Below, piece after piece: positions 1 to 7,309 of a stretch of DNA of 64,000 nucleotides. The translations under genes and the position numbers were made by a program. Origin of the DNA: Streptomyces sp. NBC_01262 (GTDB taxonomy: Bacteria > Actinomycetota > Actinomycetes > Streptomycetales > Streptomycetaceae); assembly GCF_036226365.1 (NCBI RefSeq), contig NZ_CP108462.1:8846001-8910000 (forward strand), given 5' to 3'. Each line of letters begins with the position of its first letter. Within the stretch, counting starts at the first letter, position 1. The notes beneath the pieces are model-generated. The model was given only the letters and a program-made list of their open reading frames with translations. It ran no database searches and was not told where the DNA came from.

Positions 1-1415
1 TCGGGGACGCCGGCGACGAGGGCGTCGTAGATGTCGGGGTGGGCCTTGAGGGCCTCCTCGACCTCCTCGGGGTAGACCTTCTCGCCGCCGGTGTTGATGC
101 ACTGGGAGCCACGGCCGAGGACGGTGACGACGCCGTCGTCGCCGACGGTGGCCATGTCGCCGAGCAGGACCCAGCGTTCGCCGTCGCGCTCGAAGAAGGT
201 CCGGGCGGATTGCTCCGGGTCGTTGTAGTAGCCGAGAGGGACGTGCCCGCGCAGGGCGATGCGGCCGGGTTCGCCGGGCGGTACGGGCAGCAGCGTGGCG
301 GGGTCGACCACCGTGATGTGGGAGTTGACGCGTAGCCGGAATCCCTTGGCGGGGCCGGAGTCGTCGGTGGCGGTGCCGTTGAAGCCGGATTCGGAGGAGC
401 CGAAGTTGTTGATGATCACGACGTTGGGCAGAAGCTCGTGGAACTGGGCGCGTACGGTCTCCGACATGATCGCGCCGGAGCTGGAGACGGTGAAGAGCGA
501 GGAGCAGTCGGCGCCCTTGAGCGGCCCGGCGAGGGCGTCGGCGAGGGGCCGCAGCATGGCGTCGCCGACGAGGGAGATGCTGGTGACCCGCTCGCGTTCG
601 ACGGTGTGCAGCACCTCCTCGGGGACGTACTTGCGGTGAATGACGATCTTCTGGCCGAAGTTGAAGCCGATGAAGGCGGTGAGCGTGGAGGTGCCGTGCA
701 TCAGCGGGGCGGTCGGGAAGAAGACCAGGCCCTCGCCGCCCGCCGCGACCCGCTCGGCCAGTTCCTCGGGCCGTGTGACGGGTATGCCGGTGGGCGCGCC
801 GCCGCCCATGCCGGAGAAGAAGAGGTCCTCGTGCCGCCACATGACGCCCTTGGGCATGCCGGTGGTGCCGCCGGTGTAGATGATGAACTGGTCGTCGGGG
901 GAGCGCGGGGCGAAGTCCCGGTCCGGTGAGCCGGATGCCTCGGCGTCGGCGAAGGGGACGGGCGGTAGCGCCGGTTCGGCGGTTCCGGAGGGTGGCGCTT
1001 CGCCTACGCGGATGAGGTGCCGCAGCCGTTGGGTGCCGGTCAGCGCCGTGGCGACGCGCGGGGTGAACTCGGTGTCGTAGACGAGCGCCACGAGGTCGGC
1101 GTCGCGGAAGAGATAGACCAGTTCGTCGGCCACGTAGCGGTAGTTGACATTGACCGGGACCGCGCGGATCTTCAGGCACGCGAGCGCGGTCTGCAGGTAC
1201 TCGACGCAGTTGTAGAGGTACAGGCCGACATGCTGCCCGGGTCCGATGCCGTTCGCGGCGAGATGGTGGGCGAGCCGGTTCGCGGCGGCGTCCAGTTCGG
1301 CGTAGGTGAGCCGGCGCTCCGCGCCCGTGCCTGGGTGGTCGATGTGGGCGAGCGCTTCACGGTGCGGTACGACGTCCACGACCGACTCGAAGAGGTCGGC
1401 AAGGTTGTACTCCAC
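1..1415 (-). CDS. Acyl-CoA synthetase (FadD-type AMP-binding), 3' end cut by window
   Basis: Predicted to activate a fatty or steroid-side-chain acid to its CoA thioester through an acyl-AMP intermediate. The GTG start at 1415 has AGGAG about six bases upstream; about 471 codons are visible and the C-terminus with the catalytic lysine lies outside. The P-loop-like motif YTGGTTGMPKG is near residue 178, followed by the A5-like NNFGSSESGF and the LLGDMATVGDDG and GRGSQCINTGGEKVYPEEVE stretches of the ANL superfamily. It diverges from the hydratase/thiolase operon and shares its 155-bp control region. Assignment to acyl-CoA synthetases is secure; a FadD3/FadD19-like steroid role is inferred from the neighbours. 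Confidence 0.9.
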   Translation of the reverse strand, partial: MEYNLADLFESVVDVVPHREALAHIDHPGTGAERRLTYAELDAAANRLAHHLAANGIGPGQHVGLYLYNCVEYLQTALACLKIRAVPVNVNYRYVADELVYLFRDADLVALVYDTEFTPRVATALTGTQRLRHLIRVGEAPPSGTAEPALPPVPFADAEASGSPDRDFAPRSPDDQFIIYTGGTTGMPKGVMWRHEDLFFSGMGGGAPTGIPVTRPEELAERVAAGGEGLVFFPTAPLMHGTSTLTAFIGFNFGQKIVIHRKYVPEEVLHTVERERVTSISLVGDAMLRPLADALAGPLKGADCSSLFTVSSSGAIMSETVRAQFHELLPNVVIINNFGSSESGFNGTATDDSGPAKGFRLRVNSHITVVDPATLLPVPPGEPGRIALRGHVPLGYYNDPEQSARTFFERDGERWVLLGDMATVGDDGVVTVLGRGSQCINTGGEKVYPEEVEEALKAHPDIYDALVAGVP

Positions 1416-1489
1416 GGCTCCTCCATGAGGCTCGGCGCCCGTCATTAGAGCGCTCCGTGCGTGCGCTGTGAAGGGGGTTCGCAGCAGAA

Positions 1490-1506
1490 TCTGACTGGTA
1501 GTCAGA
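1490..1506. promoter_or_regulatory. 17-bp palindromic operator candidate
   Basis: The sequence TCTGACT-GGT-AGTCAGA is a perfect inverted repeat with 7-bp arms. It lies in the divergent region between the acyl-CoA synthetase (start 75 bp away) and the enoyl-CoA hydratase (start 65 bp away). Size and symmetry fit a TetR-family operator. A palindrome of the same design lies at 50791-50807 before the second thiolase/DUF35 pair. Confidence 0.6.
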
Positions 1507-1533
1507 AAAGTATTGAACTTGACCTGCGCCTAC

Positions 1534-1547
1534 TGCAACCTGTTCTA
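1534..1547. promoter_or_regulatory. KstR-like motif
   Basis: TGCAACCTGTTCTA fits the actinobacterial KstR consensus TNNAACNNGTTNNA at every fixed position. KstR is the TetR repressor of cholesterol catabolism in mycobacteria and rhodococci. The site lies 24-37 bp before the enoyl-CoA hydratase start, in a cluster of steroid-degradation-like genes. No kstR gene is in the window, so binding is inferred from the motif alone. Confidence 0.45.
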
Positions 1548-1570
1548 GGTCTGCGATGGGAGGACGGACC

Positions 1571-2374
1571 ATGGGCGGCACCGAACACCTCACGGTGGAG
1601 CGCGTCGGCGCGACACTCGTACTCACCCTCAACCGGCCCGAGGCCAAGAACGCGCTGTCGCTGCCGATGCTCGTCGGCCTGCACGACGGCTGGCTCGAAG
1701 CCGATGAGGACGACGCGATCCGCTCGGTCGTCCTCACCGGCGCCGGCGGCTGCTTCTGCTCGGGCATGGACCTGAAATCGCTCGCCTCCAACGGCGGCCT
1801 GACGGGGCAGCAGTACCGCGACCGGCTCACCGCCGACCCCGATCTGCACTGGAAGGCGATGCTCCGCCACCACCGCCCCCGCAAACCCGTGATCGCCGCC
1901 GTCGAGGGCCACTGCGTCGCCGGCGGCACGGAGATCCTTCAGGGCACCGACATCCGCATCGCGGGGGAGAGCGCCGTATTCGGCCTGTACGAGGTCCGCC
2001 GCGGCCTCTTCCCGATCGGCGGCTCGACGGTACGGCTGGCCCGGCAGGTGCCGCGCACGCATGCGCTGGAGATGCTGCTGACCGGGCGGCCCTACACCGC
2101 CGGGGAAGCCGCCGCCATCGGTCTGATCGGCCATGTCGTGCCCGACGGCACCGCCCTCGACCGGGCTCTGGAGACGGCCGAGCTGATCAACGCGAACGGT
2201 CCGCTGGCGGTCGAGGCGGTGAAGGCCTCGGTGTACGAGACGGCCGAGCTGTCGGAGGCGGAGGGCCTGAAGCTCGAACTGGAGCGCGGCTGGCCGATCT
2301 TCTCCACGGCGGACGCGAAGGAAGGGTCGAAGGCCTTCGCGGAGCGGCGCCCGGCGGTGTTCCGCCGTGAGTGA
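1571..2374 (+). CDS. Enoyl-CoA hydratase/isomerase (crotonase family)
   Basis: A 267-residue crotonase-fold protein expected to hydrate or isomerise an enoyl-CoA in beta-oxidation. The signature LTLNRPEAKNAL is near the N-terminus. Oxyanion-hole segments are GAGGCFCSGMDL and GHCVAGGTEIL, and the acid/base region is YEVRRGLFPIGG. ATG 1571 is preferred over an in-frame ATG at 1556 because GGGAGGA sits at the right distance before it. It is the first gene of a same-strand run with the DUF35 and two thiolase-fold genes, and it diverges from the acyl-CoA synthetase. The exact substrate is unknown. Confidence 0.9.
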   Translation: MGGTEHLTVERVGATLVLTLNRPEAKNALSLPMLVGLHDGWLEADEDDAIRSVVLTGAGGCFCSGMDLKSLASNGGLTGQQYRDRLTADPDLHWKAMLRHHRPRKPVIAAVEGHCVAGGTEILQGTDIRIAGESAVFGLYEVRRGLFPIGGSTVRLARQVPRTHALEMLLTGRPYTAGEAAAIGLIGHVVPDGTALDRALETAELINANGPLAVEAVKASVYETAELSEAEGLKLELERGWPIFSTADAKEGSKAFAERRPAVFRRE

Positions 2375-2428
2375 GGCCAAGGCCCTGGTTCACGCGCCAC
2401 AACCCACCCACCAAAGGCGAGGGCACCC

Positions 2429-3367
2429 ATGCTGACCGCCCCACTGGTCGTCGAATTCCCCTTCACCCGCTCCCTCGGCCCCGTACAGAGCGCCTTCCTC
2501 ACCGGTCTGCGTGAGGGCACCGTGCTCGGCGTGCGCACCGCCGGCCGCAGGGTCCTCGTGCCGCCCGTCGAGTACGACCCCGTCACGGCCGAGGAGATCC
2601 GCGATCTGGTCGAGGTGGCCCCGACCGGCACCGTCACCACCTGGGCCTGGAATCCGTCCCCCCGCCCGAACCAGCCCCTGCGCACGCCGTTCGCCTGGGT
2701 GCTGGTGCGCCTGGACGGGGCGGACACCGCGCTGCTGCACGCGCTGGACGCACCCGGGCCGGAGGCCGTGCGCAGCGGGATGCGGGTCCGGATCCGGTGG
2801 GCGCCGCAGCGGGTCGGGGCGATCACCGACATCGCCTGCTTCGAACCCCACGACGGCGGGATCACCGCCCGGGCCGTCCCCCACAGCGGCGAGTTCGCCG
2901 ACCCGGTCACCGGGATCACGGCCCCGGCCCGCCTGGACTACACCTACAGCCCCGGCCGTGCGCAGACCCGCTACCTCACCGCGCTCGAAGCCGACCGCCG
3001 CACGCTCGGCGAGCGCTGCCCCTCCTGCCGGAAGGTCTACGTCCCGCCGCGCGGGGCCTGCCCGACCTGCGGGGTGGCCACCAGGGAACAGGTGGAGGTG
3101 GGCCCGCGCGGCACCGTCACCACCTACTGCATCGTCAACATCAAGGCGCGCAACCTCGACATCGAGGTCCCCTACGTCTACGCCCACATCGCGCTGGACG
3201 GCGCGGACCTGGCCCTGCACGGCCGGATCGGCGGCATCCCCTACGACCAGGTCCGGATGGGCCTGCGCGTGGAGCCGGTCTGGACCGGCGACGGCCGGTA
3301 CCCCGACCACTACCGACCGACGGGCGAGCCGGACGCCGACTACGAGGCATACAAGGAGCTGCTGTGA
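2429..3367 (+). CDS. Tandem DUF35 OB-fold/zinc-ribbon protein
   Basis: A 312-residue protein built from two DUF35-like units. The C-terminal unit (about 185-300) has a rubredoxin-like zinc ribbon (CPSCRK...CPTCG) followed by an OB-fold with VGPRGTVTTYCIVNI. The N-terminal unit (about 20-150) repeats the pattern (VAPTGTVTTWAWNP, then VLVRLDGADTALLHALD) but lacks the cysteines. DUF35 proteins such as ChsH2 bind Ltp2-type aldolases or thiolases and supply an acyl-CoA-binding surface. The next gene overlaps it by 4 bp (GTGA), so translation is probably coupled to the thiolase-fold partners. GAGGG precedes the start. Confidence 0.85.
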   Translation: MLTAPLVVEFPFTRSLGPVQSAFLTGLREGTVLGVRTAGRRVLVPPVEYDPVTAEEIRDLVEVAPTGTVTTWAWNPSPRPNQPLRTPFAWVLVRLDGADTALLHALDAPGPEAVRSGMRVRIRWAPQRVGAITDIACFEPHDGGITARAVPHSGEFADPVTGITAPARLDYTYSPGRAQTRYLTALEADRRTLGERCPSCRKVYVPPRGACPTCGVATREQVEVGPRGTVTTYCIVNIKARNLDIEVPYVYAHIALDGADLALHGRIGGIPYDQVRMGLRVEPVWTGDGRYPDHYRPTGEPDADYEAYKELL

Positions 3368-4425
3368 CCAGGCCGATGCCGGCGCGCGACGTGGCGATCG
3401 TGGCCTTCGCCCAGACCCGGCACGTACGCGACAGTTCGGCCGACTCCGAGGTCGAGCTGCTGATGCCGGTGCTGCACGACGTGCTGGACCAGGTCGGCCT
3501 CAAGACGGGCGAGATCGGCTTCACCTGCTCCGGCTCGTCCGACTACCTCGCCGGCCGGGCCTTCTCCTTCACGATGGCCCTGGACGGGGTCGGGGCCTGG
3601 CCGCCGATCTCGGAGTCCCACGTCGAGATGGACGGCGCCTGGGCGCTGTACGAGGCCTGGGTGAAGCTGCTCACCGGCGAGGCGGACACCGCGCTGGTGT
3701 ACGCGTACGGGAAGTCCTCGCCCGGCGAGGTGCGCGACGTCCTGACCCGGCAGCTGGACCCGTACTACGTCGCCTCGCTGTGGCCGGACTCGGTCGCCCT
3801 GGCGGCGCTCCAGGCGCAGGCGCTGATCGACGCGGGCGAGACCGACGAGGACGCCCTGGCGGCGATCGCCGGGCGCAGCCGGCGGGACGGCGCGCGCAAT
3901 CCGTACGCCCAGCTCACCGGCGAGCACGCGCAGGGCGATTACGTGGTGCGCCCGCTGCGCCGCGCCGACTGCCCGCCCGTCGGGGACGGCGCGGCGGCCG
4001 TGGTCCTGGCCGCCGGGGACACCGCCAGGCGGATCTGCGCGCGCCCGGCGTGGATCCGGGGCATGGACCACCGCATCGAGGCCCACAGCCTGGGCGTACG
4101 GGACCTCACCGACTCGCCGTCCACGCGCCTGGCGGCCGGCAACGCCGGAGCCTTCGACGCGCCCGTGGACACCGCCGAACTGCACGCGCCCTTCAGCTCG
4201 CAGGAGGTCGTCCTGCGCAAGGCGTGCCGCCTGGCCGACGATGTCGTGGTCAACCCCTCGGGCGGCCCGCTCGCCGCCAACCCCGTGATGGCCGCCGGGC
4301 TGATCCGCCTCGGGGAGGCCGCCATGCGCATACAGCGCGGGGAATCGGAACGGGCCCTTGCGCATGCCACGTCCGGGCCGTGCCTGCAGCAGAACCTCGT
4401 CGCCGTCCTGGAGGGAGAGCGCTGA
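3364..4425 (+). CDS. Thiolase-fold lipid-transfer protein, degenerate active site
   Basis: A 353-residue thiolase-superfamily (SCP-x/Ltp) protein starting at a GTG that overlaps the DUF35 stop by 4 bp. The region around residues 75-95, where thiolases carry the nucleophilic cysteine, reads SESHVEMDGAWALYEAW with no cysteine. The C-terminal GHP motif is replaced by NPSGGPLAANPVMAAG. Classical thiolysis is therefore unlikely. By analogy with Ltp2 it may form a retro-aldolase complex with the adjacent DUF35 protein. Its stop overlaps the next start by 1 bp, which makes a heteromeric pair with that protein plausible. Confidence 0.8.
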   Translation: MTRPMPARDVAIVAFAQTRHVRDSSADSEVELLMPVLHDVLDQVGLKTGEIGFTCSGSSDYLAGRAFSFTMALDGVGAWPPISESHVEMDGAWALYEAWVKLLTGEADTALVYAYGKSSPGEVRDVLTRQLDPYYVASLWPDSVALAALQAQALIDAGETDEDALAAIAGRSRRDGARNPYAQLTGEHAQGDYVVRPLRRADCPPVGDGAAAVVLAAGDTARRICARPAWIRGMDHRIEAHSLGVRDLTDSPSTRLAAGNAGAFDAPVDTAELHAPFSSQEVVLRKACRLADDVVVNPSGGPLAANPVMAAGLIRLGEAAMRIQRGESERALAHATSGPCLQQNLVAVLEGER

Positions 4426-5591
4426 TGAGCAAGGAACCCGTGGCCGTCATCGGGATCGGCCAGACCAAGCACACCTCGGCGCGCCGGGACGTCTCCATCG
4501 CCGGGCTGGTCCGGGAGGCGGCCGTCCGCGCCCTGGAGGACGCCGGGATGGGCTGGCAGGACATCGACGCGGTCGTCATCGGCAAGGCCCCGGACTTCTT
4601 CGAGGGCGTGATGATGCCGGAGCTCTACCTCGCCGACGCCCTGGGCGCGGTCGGCAAACCGATGCTGCGCGTGCACACCGCCGGTTCCGTCGGCGGCTCG
4701 ACCGCACTGGTCGCGGCCAACCTCGTCGCCGCCCGCGTCCACCGCACGGTGCTGACCCTGGCCTTCGAGAAGCAGTCCGAGTCCAACGCCATGTGGGGCC
4801 TGTCCCTTCCGATCCCCTTCCAGCAGCCGCTCCTGGCCGGGGCGGGCGGCTTCTTCGCACCTCACATACGCGCCTACATGCGGCGCACCGGCGCGCCGGA
4901 CGGCATCGGCTCGCTCGTGGCGTACAAGGACCGCCGCAACGCGCTGAAGAACCCGTACGCCCACCTGCACGAGCCGGACATCACCCTGGAGAAGGTCCAG
5001 GCCTCACCCATGCTCTGGGACCCGATCCGCTACTCCGAGACCTGCCCCTCCTCGGACGGCGCCTGCGCGATGGTCCTTGCCGACGCCGCATGCGCAAGCC
5101 GGGCCCCGCACCCGGCGGCATGGGTGCACGGCGGCGCCATGCGCAGCGAGCCGACGCTCTTCGCGGGCAAGGACTTCGTCAGCCCGCAGGCGGGCCGTGA
5201 CTGCGCGGCCGACGTCTACCGGCAGGCCGGGATCACCGATCCGCGCCGGGAGATCGACTGCGTGGAGATGTATGTGCCCTTCTCCTGGTACGAGCCGATG
5301 TGGCTGGAGAACCTCGGCTTCGCCGCCGAGGGCGAGGGCTGGAAGCTCACCGAGTCCGGCGTCACCGAGCTCGACGGCGATCTGCCCGTCAACCCCTCCG
5401 GCGGCGTGCTGTCCACCAACCCCATCGGCGCCTCCGGCATGCTGCGCTTCGCCGAGGCCGCCCTCCAGGTACGCGGCCGGGCCGGCGAGCACCAGGTGCC
5501 CGGAGCCCGCCGGGCCCTGGGCCACGCCTACGGCGGCGGGGCGCAGTTCTTTTCCATGTGGCTGGTCGGATCCGACCGTCCGGGCGCGTGA
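4425..5591 (+). CDS. Thiolase-fold lipid-transfer protein (Ltp2-like)
   Basis: A 388-residue SCP-x/thiolase-like protein whose ATG overlaps the previous stop (TGATG). The N-terminal motif VAVIGIGQTKHTS is typical of the family. The nucleophile position reads VHTAGSVGGSTAL, so the cysteine is absent, and the distal motif is VNPSGGVLSTNPIGASG instead of GHP. These traits match Ltp2-type steroid-side-chain aldolases, which work with a DUF35 partner. In this operon it likely shortens a CoA-activated side chain after the hydratase step. The C-terminal HAYGGGAQFF is also family-typical. The substrate is inferred only. Confidence 0.82.
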   Translation: MSKEPVAVIGIGQTKHTSARRDVSIAGLVREAAVRALEDAGMGWQDIDAVVIGKAPDFFEGVMMPELYLADALGAVGKPMLRVHTAGSVGGSTALVAANLVAARVHRTVLTLAFEKQSESNAMWGLSLPIPFQQPLLAGAGGFFAPHIRAYMRRTGAPDGIGSLVAYKDRRNALKNPYAHLHEPDITLEKVQASPMLWDPIRYSETCPSSDGACAMVLADAACASRAPHPAAWVHGGAMRSEPTLFAGKDFVSPQAGRDCAADVYRQAGITDPRREIDCVEMYVPFSWYEPMWLENLGFAAEGEGWKLTESGVTELDGDLPVNPSGGVLSTNPIGASGMLRFAEAALQVRGRAGEHQVPGARRALGHAYGGGAQFFSMWLVGSDRPGA

Positions 5592-5687
5592 ATCGGGCGC
5601 CGGGCTGGGCAGGTTGTTCCTTGACCTGTCCGGCACCCGGCGGGCTGTATACGCTGGGCCCGGACGACGATGTCGGGAGGAGCGGAC

Positions 5688-5927
5688 GTGTCCGAAAGCA
5701 CGATCGATGACCGGCTGGCCAGGGAGCACAAGCCGGACCTTGACCTCACGAACGCGGAGTGGCTGTCGACCAGTCCGAGCACCGGAGACGTCCAGATCGC
5801 CTTCATCGAGGGCTTCGCCGCCATGCGGGACCGCCGCAACCCGGACGGCCCGGCGCTGATCTTCACCCCCGCCGAGTGGCGCGCCTTCGTACTGGGCGCG
5901 CGCGACGGCGAGTTCGACCTGACCTGA
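5688..5927 (+). CDS. DUF397 domain protein
   Basis: A 79-residue protein. The C-terminal half (VQIAFIEGFAAMRDRRNPDG, then ALIFTPAEWRAFVLGARDGEFD) follows the DUF397 pattern common in streptomycetes, where such proteins usually sit beside XRE-type regulators of development. GTG 5688 is preferred to the ATG at 5670 because GGGAGGAG lies just upstream. No helix-turn-helix partner is adjacent, so it is an orphan DUF397 gene. It converges on the terpene synthase. Confidence 0.75.
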   Translation: MSESTIDDRLAREHKPDLDLTNAEWLSTSPSTGDVQIAFIEGFAAMRDRRNPDGPALIFTPAEWRAFVLGARDGEFDLT

Positions 5928-5940
5928 GCTTCGAGGCCCT

Positions 5941-5974
5941 GAGCGCCGGGCGGCCGTTCGCGGGCGCCCGGCTC
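5941..5974. terminator. Hairpin between convergent genes
   Basis: GAGCGCCGGGCG at 5941-5952 can pair with CGCCCGGCTC at 5965-5974, giving an 8-bp GC stem plus a bulged extension. It sits between the convergent DUF397 and terpene synthase genes and touches the stop of the latter. There is no T-tract, as is common for actinomycete terminators. Confidence 0.45.
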
Positions 5975-7034
5975 AACTCCGTCGCGGGGCGGCCGGTGTC
6001 CCGGGTGTCGTGAGGCGGGCCCACGGGCGCTCCCTGCCGAGGCTGACGGCGGCGATGCCGGTGGTGTCGTACCGGGTGGTCTCCATCGACCACTCCAGGG
6101 TGCCGCGCATGAGGTTGCGCATTCCGCTCACGTAACGCGTGACCTGCTCGCGCACCACGGGCGGGACACCCGAGGCGTCCAGCGCCATGGGCAGTCCCGC
6201 GGCGAGGTGACGGAAGCGCGCGACGCGGGAGTCGGATGTCGCGGCTATCCGGCTCACCGCTTCCTCCAGGCCGCAGCCGAGGTCGTGACGCAGGACCATG
6301 ACGCTGTTGTTGACGTCCCCGACGGCCAGTTCCTTGTCGAGGGAGACGATGTCGTTGACGAAGATCACCACATCGGCGGTGATCCGGCGCATCTCGGCGA
6401 GCGGGAAACCGGCGTGCAGCTCAGCGGGAAGGGCGTAACCGCCGCACCGCTCAAGGAAGTCCAGACAGGGCTGTACGCCTATCGACTCGCGCCGGCCGCG
6501 CAGGAACTCCTGCAGCGGGGGAAGGCTTGCCCCTGTCCGGTTGCGGGCCTCCCACCGGTAGGCGCGCAGATAGGCGCGCCAGTGGGTACGGAAGCGGTGC
6601 TGCCAGAGGGCCGGGGCGCCGGCGGTGGAGCGGACCCAGATGTCGCGGAATCCGGCCGTGAGCGGGGTGAGGGGGGACAGCGGCAGCGGGCCGTCCTCGT
6701 ACATCGTGCGCACGACGGCCTCGACCACGGCGGTCACCTCGTCCGGCCGGCGCCCGAGCTCGCCGTCGAACTGGTCGTCGAAGACGAAGAACCAGGCGTT
6801 CAGGTCGGCCGCCAGGTCGAGGTCGTGCGGCGAGGCGTCGGGGTAGAAGTAGGCCATCAGCCGTTCCAGCCGCAGCGCGTCGTACTCCATGACCGCCGAG
6901 GACTCCTTCAGCATGCCGAACCGGCGCAGCCAGCGCAGCGTGTGCTGGCGGGAGCGCTCGGCGGCGGGGTTGAGGCGTGGCGTGAACGGGATGGTGAGCG
7001 GTGACAGGCGCGCGGAGGCCGAGGTGTCCGTCAT
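5973..7034 (-). CDS. Class I terpene synthase (sesquiterpene cyclase type)
   Basis: A 353-residue cyclase expected to ionise farnesyl (or geranyl) diphosphate with Mg2+. The aspartate-rich motif DDQFD is at residues 86-90, the NSE triad NDIVSLDKE at 227-235, and a C-terminal RY pair lies in METTRYDT; length and spacing are those of bacterial sesquiterpene synthases. ATG 7034 is chosen because AGGAG lies upstream and the cyclase homology begins just after it. No P450, methyltransferase or prenyl synthase is adjacent, so the product may be unmodified. A LAL regulator diverges from it across 275 bp, suggesting a local regulator. The product cannot be named from sequence. Confidence 0.9.
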   Translation of the reverse strand: MTDTSASARLSPLTIPFTPRLNPAAERSRQHTLRWLRRFGMLKESSAVMEYDALRLERLMAYFYPDASPHDLDLAADLNAWFFVFDDQFDGELGRRPDEVTAVVEAVVRTMYEDGPLPLSPLTPLTAGFRDIWVRSTAGAPALWQHRFRTHWRAYLRAYRWEARNRTGASLPPLQEFLRGRRESIGVQPCLDFLERCGGYALPAELHAGFPLAEMRRITADVVIFVNDIVSLDKELAVGDVNNSVMVLRHDLGCGLEEAVSRIAATSDSRVARFRHLAAGLPMALDASGVPPVVREQVTRYVSGMRNLMRGTLEWSMETTRYDTTGIAAVSLGRERPWARLTTPGTPAAPRRS

Positions 7035-7309
7035 CTTCCAACTCCTGGCGGGGGAACGGGGACGGGTGACGTGCGTCCCGGCAGCCACCAGGGAATCCGA
7101 GTGAACGGCAGCGCGCGATCCCGGAGCAAGGCGCCGGGGCGCACAACCGGGTGCATGGCATATACCGGCAGGAGTGCGGAATTCCTTTCACGCCCCCCTG
7201 TGCTGCGCGCGCCGCCGATATGGCCGGACATGACCACAGTGGGTCCCGGCGGGCGTACGCTCAGTGCTACTTGCCGCTGGGCCTACAGCCAGGGAACGGA
7301 ATCGGGCAC

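Noticed and set aside
2511..4424. N-terminal extension of the second Ltp-like gene back through the DUF35 and first thiolase genes
   Set aside because: The extension is Pro/Arg/Ser-rich shadow. The real start is the ATG at 4425 that overlaps the upstream stop.
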